From contig JAJEKV010000001.1 in NCBI GenBank assembly GCA_021234155.1, positions 32,068,177 through 32,132,176 of the forward strand: a stretch of DNA of 64,000 nt. Direction: 5' to 3'. This document shows positions 22,321 through 33,290 of the stretch, in pieces. Each line of letters starts with the position of its first letter. Position 1 is the stretch's first letter. Under the pieces are notes generated by a model, which did not search any database, had not been told where the DNA came from, and worked only from the letters and a program-made list of their open reading frames with translations. This stretch comes from Isoetes taiwanensis (Eukaryota; Streptophyta; Lycopodiopsida; Isoetales; Isoetaceae). A program made the position numbers and the translations under genes.

Positions 22321-23471
22321 CGTAACCGATGGTAAGTTCAGTAATAGTCACCAACGAAGGAAAATCTAAATTTACAAATCCACCATTCACTCCAAGCACA
22401 CTAAAGCAAAATAGATTGTTCACTTTTCTTGATAGCTCAGCAAATCCTGGCATGGTGTAAAGGTTTTGTAGTACCATAGGCAATGATGGTAAAGGTGGTA
22501 GCAACCATCTCCCTTTGTTACAACAGAATCCATCGTGCTCAAGGTTGAGCAATGGGATCTGACAATATGTACATTTTTTATTCCATGTACACATTACATA
22601 ACTTCGATGAATGGCTAAATTCATTTGTCGGGCTTGCGCCTGCCAATGGGCCGAAGCGGGTAGCATTATTTCCAATAAATTATTATCTTCCTGCATGTTT
22701 GTCTGGTTGGATAATGCAATATGATTTGCATATGCATATCTTGGATCTCTGTCTACTATGGATTTAGACTGTGATCGTCCAGAACGTTCTCTAGACCTTT
22801 CTCGCATTCTAAACCTATCTCGTTGAGGAAGCTCTGCATAGCATTCTGCCCGTCTTTGTAGTATGCTACTTCTATCCTCCTCAGACAAATTTGCATAGCG
22901 TTCTACCTCTCTTTCCCGGATTCTCACTCTATCTTCTTCCGATAAATTTCTATAGCATTCTATATTTCTTTGTCGTATCCCATCTCTCTCCTCCTCAGGC
23001 AAGTTTGCATATCGTTGTGCTGCTCTTTCTCGTATTCTATATATGCCTTCCTCAGGGAGGTTCGCATATCGTTCTGCCGCTCTCTCTAGAATTCTATCTC
23101 TTTCCTCGTCGGGCAAGTTTGCATATCGCTCTGCCGCTCTCTGTCGTAGTCTGTTTTTGTCCTCCTCCGCCAAGTTTGCATATCGTTCTGCCGCTCTTTG
23201 TAGAATTCTCCCTCTCTCCTCCTCGTTTAGGTTTTTATAATGCTCTCTCTCTCTGTCTTATGCTCTCTCTATCATTGACAGGTTGATTGGTATACCGTTC
23301 TCTTCTTCTACATCGTGCCCTCTCCCTATCATCCTCTGATAATTTTGCGTATCGTTCTCTAGCTCTTTGTCGATCTCTCTCTCTATATCTCTCTAATACA
23401 GTTCTATCATTATCATCCATGTTTTGTTTTTCTATTTTATCTAAGTGATTAATAACTCGCTGTATCGACAC
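22190..23471 (-). pseudogene. Helitron N-terminal region: 19-residue repeats and Cys-rich motif
   Basis: Two frames (23235-23471 and 22190-23173) together encode a charged, probably helical array of ERYANLxEEERxxI-type repeats, then RSRERSGRSQSK, a Cys/His cluster (CTWNKKCTYC...HDGFCC) and LPPLPSLPMVL, a pairing also seen at this point in other plant and fungal Helitrons. A frameshift lies near 23240 and another at about 22300-22340 before the Rep frame. The repeats are likely DNA or protein contacts; their role is not established. Confidence 0.85.
22790..23440 (-). repeat. 57-bp coding tandem repeats
   Basis: Roughly nine diverged copies of a 19-codon unit (RAAERYANLPDEERDRILE is the clearest) with conserved RYA(N/K)L and EE(E/D)R positions. 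Confidence 0.85.
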
Positions 23472-23479
23472 ATCCAGAC

Positions 23480-24345
23480 GCAGTTAAAACAACATGAGAA
23501 CGTAGTTTACCCGATTTCGCTTTCGTTTCCTATTTGCTTCGCACTATTGGAGATCACCTTTCTTAAGAACTGAAATATGAAACAAACGTGTTAATGCACT
23601 TGCTAAATCCCTTACATTTAAGAAAGCTAAATTTTCAGGCACCAAAAATTTTATGAGAATTTGCCTAATTAATTTTTTGGTTAGTATTTAAGATTGTTGG
23701 CAAGGTTTAGATACTCTAGATATTTTATGAAACATGTAAGGCTAGCCTTTTTTATCTATTTTTAATGCCTTAGCAACCATTGAAAATTTAACTAGTTTCT
23801 ATCTTCAAGCAGATATGATGAACTCACAACAACAATTAGGACAGATGCGCAACTCCACCAAGGCAAATTTAGTATATTCTCGAGTAAAGATATCAGTGAA
23901 AAGATATACATTCTAGATATTTTCCTCGGGCAAAAACATCTTTACGAAAAGACTTACGAATAGACCTACGCAGAAAGTTGGAGCTCCAACAAGAAACATA
24001 GTAGGAAAAGGTTTAAAAGTCCTAGAGCACAGAGATCAAGGATGTATAGATTCGAAAAGGTCAATATACTCACAGATTATATTATCTACAAAGTTATACA
24101 CATTATCTCGAAATTTAACTAAAAAAATGGCTTACGTTGTAGGTTGCACCTTGACTCGGTGGTTTAGACTAGATTGAACACATAAGTTGGAGTTTTATAG
24201 GAGGCTATTGCCATGCTCTCTACCAATCCAAAAAATAGAGGTTTCGTCATTTTTTAATTAATTAAAAAAACTAACAAGGCATGTTTTGTCACTTCTAGTG
24301 CAAGGTCAAGTAGTAGATATTTGTCTCTCAAAACTATTATTATGT
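23480..24345. other. No recognisable gene; 5' side of the Helitron
   Basis: The Helitron 5' TC end should lie here but cannot be fixed without other copies. AT-rich, no coding signal. Confidence 0.4.
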
Positions 24346-26766
24346 TGCCTCTAATATTTTTTTTTGTTTTTTTTGTTGAAGGACGTCAGACTTTATTCAA
24401 TCAAAGAGTCAAATACAAGTATAAATGCAGAGACAGGAATAAAATCTCAGCGGATAAGCGGAGACCCACCGAGTGAAGCAACCTGCCTAAGCATAAGAGT
24501 GCACATCCAACAACTCCTCAAAAATCAATCGCCTCTTGCGAGGGGCAAGTGAAGAACAATGATACGACTTTACAATGTAACCTTGAGCTTCTTGGAGAAC
24601 ACGATTATCTGCCACATCCAGACCTTTGAAGATTACGGTCTTTCGTCTTTTCCAGATAGTCCAAAGCAACCATCCTGGCCGCTAGATGAAAAGCGGCCTT
24701 GTAACTTCTGTCCGGTACTTGGGTAAATTGCCAAAAGCAGTTGTTGACTTGTTAGTGAAACCTGAAAAAGGGAAAACAACCAGTCCCATACCTGTCTAAG
24801 GTGTTCACACATGAAAAAGCAATGCTCAATGGTCTCAGATCCACGCTTGCATACAGGACACTGATTTGATATTCTAGGGTTAAACTTATGGACAAGCACA
24901 TTAACCCGCAGACACCTATGAAGAATCTGCCACCAAAGAACTGCCACTTTAGGATGAAGTAGCTTGTCCCATGCCCAAGACCACACCTTCTGCCATTGAA
25001 GAGGAGGAAGTTGAAGAGACCACTTATTAGACGGAGGAAGAACATCAGTATCAAGCAACAACTGATACATAGAGTTCACAAGTTTGCACTCCTTAATTTC
25101 TTCATGACAAACCCATACCAAAATATCTTCTTGGTGTGGCAGAATAGGCTGTAGAAAATCAGCAACTTTTTGCCAAAGAACTCTATCCCATCGCCCCAAT
25201 AGAAACTTTAACTGAAAAGCCTCCCATGTCGACAAGAATCGGCTTCGAGTCATACCATCTTTGCAATAGTTAAGATTCCAGCACATTTCCAACGGCTTTG
25301 AGTCAATGGGTGCAATGTAAAGCAAAGTGGTTGATTGTCTACCGAGAGGGATCCACCAACAAGGTGCGATCAAACTGTACACAAGCGGTTGGACTGATGT
25401 GAAATAAAGTTTTGATGCGGTGCCGTGAATCTAACAATCCCTTTAAGAATGGAGAAGCATTATGATAAGGCCGCAACTCATAAAATAAACTCCATGGAAG
25501 AACAGGTTTGAGTGTGACTTTACCAAAAGGGATACAAGAGGGTAAGAGCACGTGCAATAAGCCGTAACCCGGGAGAATCATCCTTACCTACGAGAAGCCG
25601 CCAAATGAATTTTGAGATCAGAACCTTACTCGCAAATGGAAATCTGTCATGCCCAAACCTCCAGCCAGACTTAGGTTTTATACACTTAGACCATGCAACC
25701 TTCACCACTACCCCCGCTTCATTTCCACCCCGGATAAAGTTTCTAACAACACCCACAATCTCACGAAACTTTGAGTGGGAAGCAAGAATGGCGAAGCCAT
25801 ATAGACATGTGTGTTGCTTAAGACATGCTTAGCAAGCTGTTACCCTTCGGGCATAGATAGCTTAGCCAGTATCCCACCAAAAAAAGGTGCCTCCGCAACC
25901 CCTCGATTATAACATCCCAAGCATCGGGTTGAAACATGAATACCTTTGGGATACCAAGAAGCTTGGTTGCCTTCCCATGAGGCAACACCTTCCGTGGGTA
26001 AGCAAGAACACATGGTGGGACTTCATCATCTAGAGTCCACAAAGCGTAACACTTTTGCCGGTAGACCAAAACTCCAGAGGCTAAGGAAAATGTGTCAAGC
26101 GTAAGCTTTGCATTTTGGAGATTATCAAAGATCCGCTTTCAAAAATAAAAAGGTATCATCGCATACCTTGATTAATAATTTCTTGAGAGCCATTTTCCAT
26201 AGGAAGACCCCGATCACATCATCCTCAACAAAGACTAGAAAATAATTGTGAAAGCACCTCCGCCACTATTGTAAAAAGCAATGGAGCCAAGGGGCAACCT
26301 TGACGAACTCCTCTACCAACGGGGAAAGACAAAGAGGGCTCTCCACGGAAGAGCTTGTAGATCTTTTTGAAGTATGCAACTTCATGACATCTCTTGTGAA
26401 TGGGATACCAAACCCTAAAGCCAATAAACACTTCTCTAAAAAACCCCAATCCACACTGTCATATGCCTTGGCAAAGTCAAGTTTGAGATACACAATACGA
26501 TGGGCCTTTAGCCTTGCCCAATACATACCTTCATAGGCCGCTGCAACATTATCAAGAATACACCTTCCAGGCAAGAACCCAGTTTGGGTGGACGAAATTG
26601 ACTCAGCAAGAACAACACACAACTTCTCTGTCAGAGCTTTCGCAAAAATCTTATACACTGTAGAAAGCAATGTTATAGGACGCCAATCCGAAATGGTCTT
26701 GGGCTCTTTACACTTGGGATAGCACCTGTGTTAAGAATTTTGTCCAAACTTCTGTGCCTCTAATAT
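24346..26766 (-). mobile_element. L1-type LINE, copy 3, with 12-bp target site duplication
   Basis: The body is 24358-26754, bracketed by TGCCTCTAATAT at 24346-24357 and 26755-26766. The poly(A) tail lies on minus as the T-rich run 24357-24380. The copy is truncated at its 5' end just before the RT palm (TIPKCKEPKTISDW region), the usual result of incomplete target-primed reverse transcription. Same family as copies 1 and 2. Confidence 0.95.
24487..26740 (-). pseudogene. LINE ORF2 (RT to zf-RVT), truncated and frameshifted
   Basis: From the 5' side on minus: PITLLSTVYKIFAKALTEKL..., TGFLPGRCILDNVAAAYEGM and LKLDFAKAYDSVDWGFLEKC (26670-26266). GRGVRQGCPLAPLLF follows in another frame, then a degraded YADD region near 26150-26170, then KVAWSKCIKPKSGWRFG. 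The C-terminal zf-RVT reads WDKLLHPKVAVLWWQILHRCLRV and CPVCKRGSETIEHCFFMC (25382-24633), ending LLWTIWKRRKTVIFKG (24669-24487). At least five frame changes. Confidence 0.9.
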
Positions 26767-28372
26767 GGTTTGGCCCCATGTGCTTTCCATTATCTAAAAT
26801 ATTATGTAGCAAGATTCCTTCTTGGATTGTGTAGCAAGGTTCACTTTTGGGTGATTGCAGTTGCTCTTGATGCATTAATTTTTGAAACGGCAGCATCGAA
26901 GACATTTCCTAAGCCAAAACATTCCCTTCGCAATAAATTCTTGAAAAACTTCCTTGCATTCTATCGTCACCATTAAAATCCCTTTTCCATTTGTATAGAT
27001 TGTGCTTTATAATATTCTACTTTAGATTATGATCCTTTTAATCGTTTCGCTCCTAGAAGCTTAATTCTCGAACTTCTTTACATCATCCTTTTATGATTCC
27101 AACTTCTTTATTTCATCTCTTTTTTATTCGTTTTGGGTTCATTTCAGGGAAATGCTGTTTGTTGATGTATAGTTTATTCAAGTTTCAATTAAGGATGCTG
27201 CAATGTTGAGGTCTTGTCTTGAGATTGTGCAGGGGATTGGCAGTCGAGCCAAGCCAACGCCAATCAAGGGCTAAAATAGTCTTAATGTTGTCGAGAAAAC
27301 GACCTAAATCAAACATAAGGAGTGGATCTTGGCAAAAATCTTGGGCGACTTAGACAACTCAACAACTGGTACTAAGGTTCTACATGAACTTATGAAGACT
27401 AAGAAGAAATGTAGAAAGATGCCAGCTAACTGGCATCGCCATACCAACACCGACAAACCTAAGGTGCGATACTGAGCTGGACATCTGCAATGTACAGCTG
27501 CAAGAGAGCCGACAAACTGCAGAAGACTGCAGTCCTTATGTGATCCCTTAAACTGCAAACTGTGATTCTCTCATGTGACCACTTTTCCCTGTTCCTGTAA
27601 TATTTTTTTGATCCCTCCGTGCTCCGGTCCCTCGGTGATGGCTATGGCAGGTAGCAAGGCTGCCAGACGGACATCCATAGCCAAGGTTTCTGTTTAATTC
27701 TTAACACAGGAGTTACTGCCCATAGCTTTGGATTAGGATTTTTCTTACTGAGTTTTGCCGGATTTGTCATGAGGAGCTCGCCACTGCAGCATCACAGACA
27801 TGATCTGCTTATTGCACCATGCATTCAGTTGCATGCGGTTCATTGAAGGATGTGAATAGTTCGCAAACAGCCCGTTTGCAAGGATTTGGAAGTTGGAGCC
27901 TCTTTCCAGGTGCATATGCTTTGGTTTATGCCTTGCGTGCACTTGTTTTGACAATGTGCTAGGATTTTGTAATTTATGGGGCAGAAGAGCTGGAACCAGA
28001 CCGGTTATGAGCCTTTAGAAGACCCTGTTATGTGCGCTAACAACCGTGGCCTTACAAAAAGAAATGGCAGGGGATGTAGGGTTTTTTATACAAAATATCT
28101 CAGACGGCATAGCCATAGCTCTGCCTTTGCCTACTCGGTTCTCTAGGCTAGCAAACAACCTGCACGTAGCTTAATCTAATATTGAAGACCAAAATCAGAG
28201 AGCTTACCGAAATACGAATCTGTTTAGAAGCCCCCTGCCATAAACGATCTGAAGCAGCCCGATTTGAGAGTAGGAGCCGCTTGTGGGCTCTTAAATATGC
28301 ATGCATTCAAAAACATATGGCAGACCTGCTGCCAGGATGTGGCATAGCTGTCTCCAGGCGAATTCCAACAGC
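26767..28372. other. No recognised gene
   Basis: Continues the target sequence of LINE copy 3. Several short open stretches look faintly coding: 27333-27470 (+), LAKILGDLDN...KVLHELMKTKKK, and 27800-27950 (-). None is assignable. They could be small exons of an unidentified gene. Confidence 0.35.
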
Positions 28373-28466
28373 AAAAAGCAGCCACAAAGATCTGGCAATG
28401 TGGCAACAAGAGCTTGAGCAAAAAACAGCCACAAAGATCTGGCAATGTGGCAAGAAAAGCTTGAGC
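28373..28466. repeat. 47-bp imperfect tandem duplication
   Basis: 28373-28419 and 28420-28466 share CAGCCACAAAGATCTGGCAA and flanking bases with about three mismatches. Confidence 0.9.
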
Positions 28467-28634
28467 ATGGCTGCCATAATCCGATCAGATCAAGCTGGAG
28501 CGACCGCCAAATGTTTGAAGCGATTGTCGAAAGGAAAAACGTGGCAACAAAAGCGAAACTACGATTGCGGCGGAGAACCATGAAAATAAAAAAAATAAAA
28601 AAGAAAAATTGTAAACACAATTACATATGTGTTG

Positions 28635-28749
28635 ATTACTATTACTATTACTATTACTATTACTATTACTATTACTATTACTATTACTATTACTATTACT
28701 ATTACTATTACTATTACTATTACTATTACTATTACTATTACTATTACTA
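28635..28749. repeat. (ATTACT)n microsatellite
   Basis: About 19 uninterrupted copies of the hexamer. A short run of the same motif precedes the CACTA-like end at about 17297-17316. The apparent poly-Tyr ORF over it is an artefact. Confidence 0.98.
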
Positions 28750-28781
28750 AGGTGTCAAGGATTTTGTGATGGTAATAGGTT

Positions 28782-29120
28782 ATTTAAATTAAAATCCCCC
28801 TTAAACCCCCCTTGGTTTGGGTGCATATTCACACGGGGGGTTACTCCGGGCAACGAGAGCTGTCGGATGGGCATATTTGCCCTTCATTCCAAGATCTGGA
28901 CCGTACATAGCGATCCTCGTTTGTGGGGTATGCATGTAGTTTTTGTATACTGTATATTAAAGTTTGCAAAATACTATAAGGTTTGAGAGAATGTACTTAA
29001 TGGTGTTAATTTTGTACATGTATTATAAATATATTTTTGGAGCTCTCGCTGCCCTACGTAACCCCCCGTGTGAATATGCACCCAAACCAAAGGGGGTTTA
29101 AGGGGGATTTTAATTTAAAT
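28782..29120. mobile_element. MITE with ~80-bp terminal inverted repeats
   Basis: The left arm, from 28790, reads TAAAATCCCCCTTAAACCCC... and includes TTTGGGTGCATATTCACACG and GGGCAACGAGAGCT. The right arm, ending 29112, is its near-perfect complement. ATTTAAAT flanks both sides (28782-28789, 29113-29120), a possible 8-bp target duplication, though it is palindromic and therefore ambiguous. The interior is about 170 bp with no coding capacity. The superfamily is not decided; hAT-like if the 8-bp duplication is real. Confidence 0.85.
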
Positions 29121-29284
29121 GTGTTAAATGCAATGGTTTGTGTTAATAATGTTAATGGTGGTTGTGTGTTGATTGTTATATTGCCGTTATATTAATTACT
29201 AAAAAGCACAATAACATCAAGACAAACGAAATATTTCCGCAAAGCATTCATAAGCCATTGATGGAAATAAATTGCTTACATCAG

Positions 29285-29594
29285 TTTTATCTTCAAACGG
29301 TGGCTCATCAATTGCATCATATAATTCATCTGGCAGCTTTATGGTGCAAATGCTATCTTTTAAATGTTCCCAAAATGGCAGTTTCAAGTTCTGGCACTGT
29401 TCAACCATCATAGATCCCTTTTGTGAGGTGGGACATTGATGGGAGAATAAGGATATACGGTGTGGACGCCAATCATCTGCAAGTGCATAATGCAAGAATT
29501 GCAGGGATGGTTCATGCCCAGCACTAGCACCACAACCATATGCCCTCTCCACGACTGCGAGAACTGCAAAAACTCCAATACTTGATTGCTCCAT
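29285..29594 (-). CDS. Putative exon of unidentified gene
   Basis: An open stretch with protein-like composition (GHEPSLQFLHYALADDWRPH, FWEHLKDSICTIKLPDELYD, IDEPPFEDKTD). It ends at a good splice donor, GAT|GTAAGC at 29285/29284. Upstream on minus there are acceptor-like TTTTTGCAG and TTCTCGCAG sites (about 29570-29555), so Met 29594 need not be the start. No family recognised. With 30046-30119 and 30330-30417 it may form one minus-strand gene with a SINE in an intron. Confidence 0.4.
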
Positions 29595-29769
29595 GAAACA
29601 TTTCTCTTTAATGTTAAGAATACATGGGGCGGTTTACAGAAACAGAAAGATGCATCTATTTAGAACAACAATACCACTATCAAAAGATTTAGGTATGATA
29701 GTACCACAATTGAATGAGTTATCAGATTGAATGAGCATCCACAATAAACTTCATTTCTTCTAACACACT

Positions 29770-29951
29770 AGTTCCTTAGCAATGTGGTCTCGAGTTCGAG
29801 ACCGCCCAGAATCGCACTCGGTACTGTTGGGGGTCAAATCCCAACAGACGCAATATAAGGTGGTTGGGGGCAGGGCCCAACCAAGCAATGTAGTGTGGTG
29901 TGTGGTCACATGTCCAGTTGGATGCTGCCTAGTGGCGTGACGTTAAAACTA

Positions 29952-29991
<40 letters not shown>
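29770..29991 (+). mobile_element. tRNA-derived SINE with (CTAT)n tail
   Basis: The head has a B box, AGTTCGAGACC (29793-29803), and a plausible A box, TTAGCAATGTGG (29776-29787). The body (GGGGTCAAATCCCAACAG...GGGCAGGGCCCAACC) follows, and the end is GCGTGACGTTAAAACTACT then about ten CTAT units. The last bases resemble the LINE-II end (CGTGGACGATAAAAGTACC), suggesting LINE-II as its reverse-transcriptase donor. Confidence 0.75.
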
Positions 29992-30045
29992 AGCTAATAA
30001 ATTCAAGTGTAGGTAGATCATTTTGACGATTGCATACCATTTACC

Positions 30046-30119
30046 TCATATGTCAGTCTGGCATAAGCAATTCTGAAACGAATGTAGAATGGTCCCCTCA
30101 GACAGTTCCTCACCTTCAC
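30046..30119 (-). CDS. Possible internal exon of unidentified gene
   Basis: Bounded by TTTTTCAG| (30127-30120) and |GTAAAT (30045-30040) on minus. One frame reads VRNCLRGPFYIRFRIAYARL; another contains a stop at the very end. Phase agreement with the neighbouring candidate exons is not clean, so this is weak. Confidence 0.25.
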
Positions 30120-30330
30120 CCTGAAAAACCCATAATTATCTGTACAAATCTGAGCATAAACGATAGAGAAAGATCTGCCAGCCTAAGTCTGCTTAGAAGA
30201 TGAGATAACAAAATTTTCGAGCAGATTCCTTTCTGAAAATGAAGAAATATGTCTGAGCCTTCAAATACAAGAGTGAGATCTGTTTAAAAACATGTTGCGT
30301 CCATAGGAGCACGTTTACCAGATCCATATT

Positions 30331-30417
30331 CTTTTGCGCTGTTGAGCCTGCAACAGCGGCGAAATCGTTACGAGCAGTAGAACGAATTCCACAATCAGAC
30401 CCATCCATTATTTGCAT
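30331..30417 (-). CDS. Possible first exon of unidentified gene
   Basis: ATG 30417 opens MQIMDGSDCGIRSTARNDFA and runs to a donor-like CTG|GTAAAC at 30331/30330. Upstream on minus lie telo-box motifs (30670-30783), common in plant promoters. No family recognised. Confidence 0.3.
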
Positions 30418-30669
30418 TGTCGGGGCTCCAGAAGTATTCTTCCCAGCAGGTTTTGATCGCCCAGAAGCCGCAGATCCGCCATAGCCACATCTTAGAGATT
30501 TGCCGATTTGGGTACCACAAATCCGCCATAGCCATGGAAGCCCAAAGCTCGGCTGCCGAAATAGCTCCAGATTTGAAGCCAGATAGCCCCTCTATCGCCA
30601 GTTGCTATCTTTTTCCAGATCCCACCTTAGAATGGAAGGGTATCCAGGTTTGCTGAAACTTGGAATCCA

Positions 30670-30783
30670 GCAATCCCCAAGCACGAGTTGCTCCTTTCCT
30701 ACACAAATCCTAAAGCCCTAAAGTTTGCAATCCCCAAGCACGAGTTGCTCCTTTCCTGCACAAACCCTAAAGCCCTAAAGTTT
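30670..30783 (-). promoter_or_regulatory. 57-bp duplication carrying telo-box motif
   Basis: Two tandem copies (30670-30726, 30727-30783) of a segment that starts GCAATCCCCAAGCACG. The second contains AAACCCTAAAGCCCTAAAG, matching the plant telo-box (AAACCCTA); in the first the motif has one change (AAATCCTA). They sit about 250-370 bp upstream of the possible ATG at 30417 on minus. Confidence 0.5.
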
Positions 30784-31064
30784 TTGTAGCTTTAGATTTT
30801 TTTGAAGGGTGAAAATCAAAAGAGAAACCACAGCCTCGCAAATCAACGGTTAAAAATTGATGCACTCTAGAAATACTATTTAGTATGCGCACCCGAATAC
30901 AGCAACAAAATCATAGAAAAACCATATAGAAAAGCGTATAAAATATCAAAAGTTAACCCCCTATTATAATGCTAGATATGTAAGCTGTAAGAAAAATCAA
31001 ACATCTTCATTATAATAATTGTAAATGAAGAATTGATTACTTCATTTAATTTATTGAAACAACA

Positions 31065-31100
31065 GACCCTCCTTACCATACTGACCCTCCTTACCATACT
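31065..31100. repeat. 18-bp perfect tandem duplication
   Basis: GACCCTCCTTACCATACT twice in a row. Confidence 0.9.
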
Positions 31101-31109
31101 CAATCTGGT

Positions 31110-33290
31110 TATATGATCCAATCATATACGTCCAACAATTCTATTATAACTTTCTCAGATGTTGCTCCAAATGCCAGCCAAGAACATCTATAATATTTCT
31201 ATATATTTAGAAAAACAATCTCTAAATGACATCTAGCTCAAGCACACTTTCAAAGATGAGATCATGCATCAAATGCACTAACAAAGGAAAAGGATTTAGA
31301 TTTATTACCCTCTCATCACTTGCTAGAATACTTGCAATGCATCTTCCCCTCTTTCATTGCTTGCATTACTGCAAATCCACCAGAGGAAAAAACTATCCAG
31401 CAAGCGAAGGTAGCCTTGTTCTTTGAATGCCATCGAATGAAATTTGAGCTCTTTGTACGTATGTTAATGATAGCAACTAAATATTTTCCTAAGTTCTAGT
31501 GTTGTTGTTAGAAGGTTAGGGAAGAATGAGTTGGACCTGGTGTGCCAAAAAGTGCCTCGCAAGATGGGCATCTTATTAATCACCACAAGACATATGATTA
31601 TCTAACATGAACTATGCTATTTAATAGAGAATAACATCTGCAACAATACAAATAGAGATTTGAACCCCCTGCCATTTGATGGCAGTATAGCCTGGCCTGC
31701 ATACAAACCACAAGTGAAAAAGTAAAGCTTGAGCACCAATCTATCTAAAGGTCAAAATAAGTAGGAGCATGCCTACAAACCTAGACAACATCATTAATTA
31801 ATAAATCGAGTTGCCTCCTTTACACTCGAGCCATCCTATCTACACATCATCAGGTAGCTCCAGCAACCATGCCGGAATCAGATCAACCATGCAATTATAA
31901 GACTCTAATGTGGGTACAATGTAAAAGCCATGACTTATATAGAGAAAACAGTGCCAGCTTTCATTTAAGAACTCACTATAACTACATGGCAAAAGGAAAC
32001 TAGTCAGGGTAATCTTATTACAAATGGAGCCTTCCAGGTGCATTTGGTGAAAGATCTTAAGGACTTACATCCATGCCCATACTAAGCATATGCCACGATC
32101 AAGTCTTTTAGTTCCCAAGATCCAGGTAGGATCTCGGTTAGAACCTACAAAATGTTTAAGGCATTCCTCGCAAACCTTCAACCTTAGTAGTTTAGAACAT
32201 CCAGATTACTTCAATCAACCACTCTGAGCAAAAAAGATTGCAAAGAAAACGCTCAATTTTTTAGTTAGAAGTGCCCCCCAAAAAAAAAAAAAAAAAAAAG
32301 TGGTCTTGGCAAAACTGAGGCTTGAATTTTGACGCAAATCAAATTCAAAAAGATGCTCTAATATATGAAAGAAATCTATGTGAAAAAGTTTGATGCAAAA
32401 ACAATATGCGGATCAACCTCAAATTTGCAATCTTGACCAAGTCAAAATTGGTCAACCACCCTGGCAACAAATAATTTTTGGCAGATGGAGCTGTGGAGTT
32501 CATTTTTTGATATAGACATCGATCACTGACTTTGACAAACCTGTAGACTAGGTGCATCAGGTTATTTCCATCGAAATCATGCAATCAGGCTCTAAAAAAT
32601 CGATTTAGGACCTGACAGACTGTCACACTCAAGAAAACATCAAGCAACTTTTTGCAGATGTTACAGACTACAACTTTTTTGGTTTTTGAAACTTTGTGCA
32701 ATCTCTGGCACGTCCACATGTGTGCATCAGTTTTTTATAACAGAGATGATGCTAATTTGCTATGGGGAATGATTTTGACAGGAAATAGCTACAAAACTCA
32801 TGCAAATTGGGAACTTAAGGACTTTGATATTTTTTGAAGCTGATTTTTTATGCCACAGCCCCACTGTCCAATGGGACGTGCCCGAGCAAGAGGGCTTGTT
32901 TGTAAGATGGTAGGCTATATAATGAACAAGAGATAGAGCATGGATAGCAAAGAAATCATAAACATGTTCCTATAGTATAGCAAGGCCAACTTGTAGTACC
33001 TTAGATTCTAACCCTTGTAGTTTTTTGCTTTTTGTTATGGCAAGACTCTCTAATGGATTGGCATACATACCTATTGCATAAATACTCTATGGGCTCTGCT
33101 TTGGAAATACAATCACTGAAATTCAAGGCTTACCTTTATTTGGTACTTCATAATGTATCGGATTGATCTCACCAAGTGCGTATTTTCTTTATCATGAACA
33201 TCATACAGGAGCTTTAGCATTTGATCCCAAGTTCACAAGTCACAAGTCTTGGGCACATGATAAATAACATATAACAATTATTTTCACAAG
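31110..33290. other. No recognised gene; possible tRNA-like fragment and poly(A)
   Basis: 31640-31710 on minus includes GGGGGTTCAAATCTC, a B-box-like sequence that may mark a SINE remnant. A 21-base A-run at about 32279-32299 may be a retro-insertion tail. No coding signal. Confidence 0.35.

Larger units (their letters stand above)
18574..23471 (-). mobile_element. Helitron, RepHel coding region (decayed)
   Basis: Rolling-circle DNA transposon. In order on minus: an N-terminal repeat region, a Cys-rich motif, the Helitron-like N domain, an HUH Rep nuclease and a PIF1-like helicase. The coding sequence is cut by about three frameshifts (near 23240, 22300-22340, 20480) and two stops (TAG at 20772-20774, TAA at 20260-20262). 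The parts are otherwise all present and in the normal order, so decay is recent on this scale. Confidence 0.93.

Noticed and set aside
28635-28749. CRISPR or regulatory array
   Set aside because: Plain hexamer microsatellite without spacers; no CRISPR-like structure anywhere in this plant sequence.
28445-28750. ORF with a long poly-tyrosine tail
   Set aside because: It reads through the (ATTACT)n microsatellite; the Tyr run is the repeat, not a gene.
32330-32600. LTR-like similarity to the leader at 56400-56600 (both rich in GACCAAGTC/TTGGTCA)
   Set aside because: Only short words are shared; no extended alignment could be made by eye.
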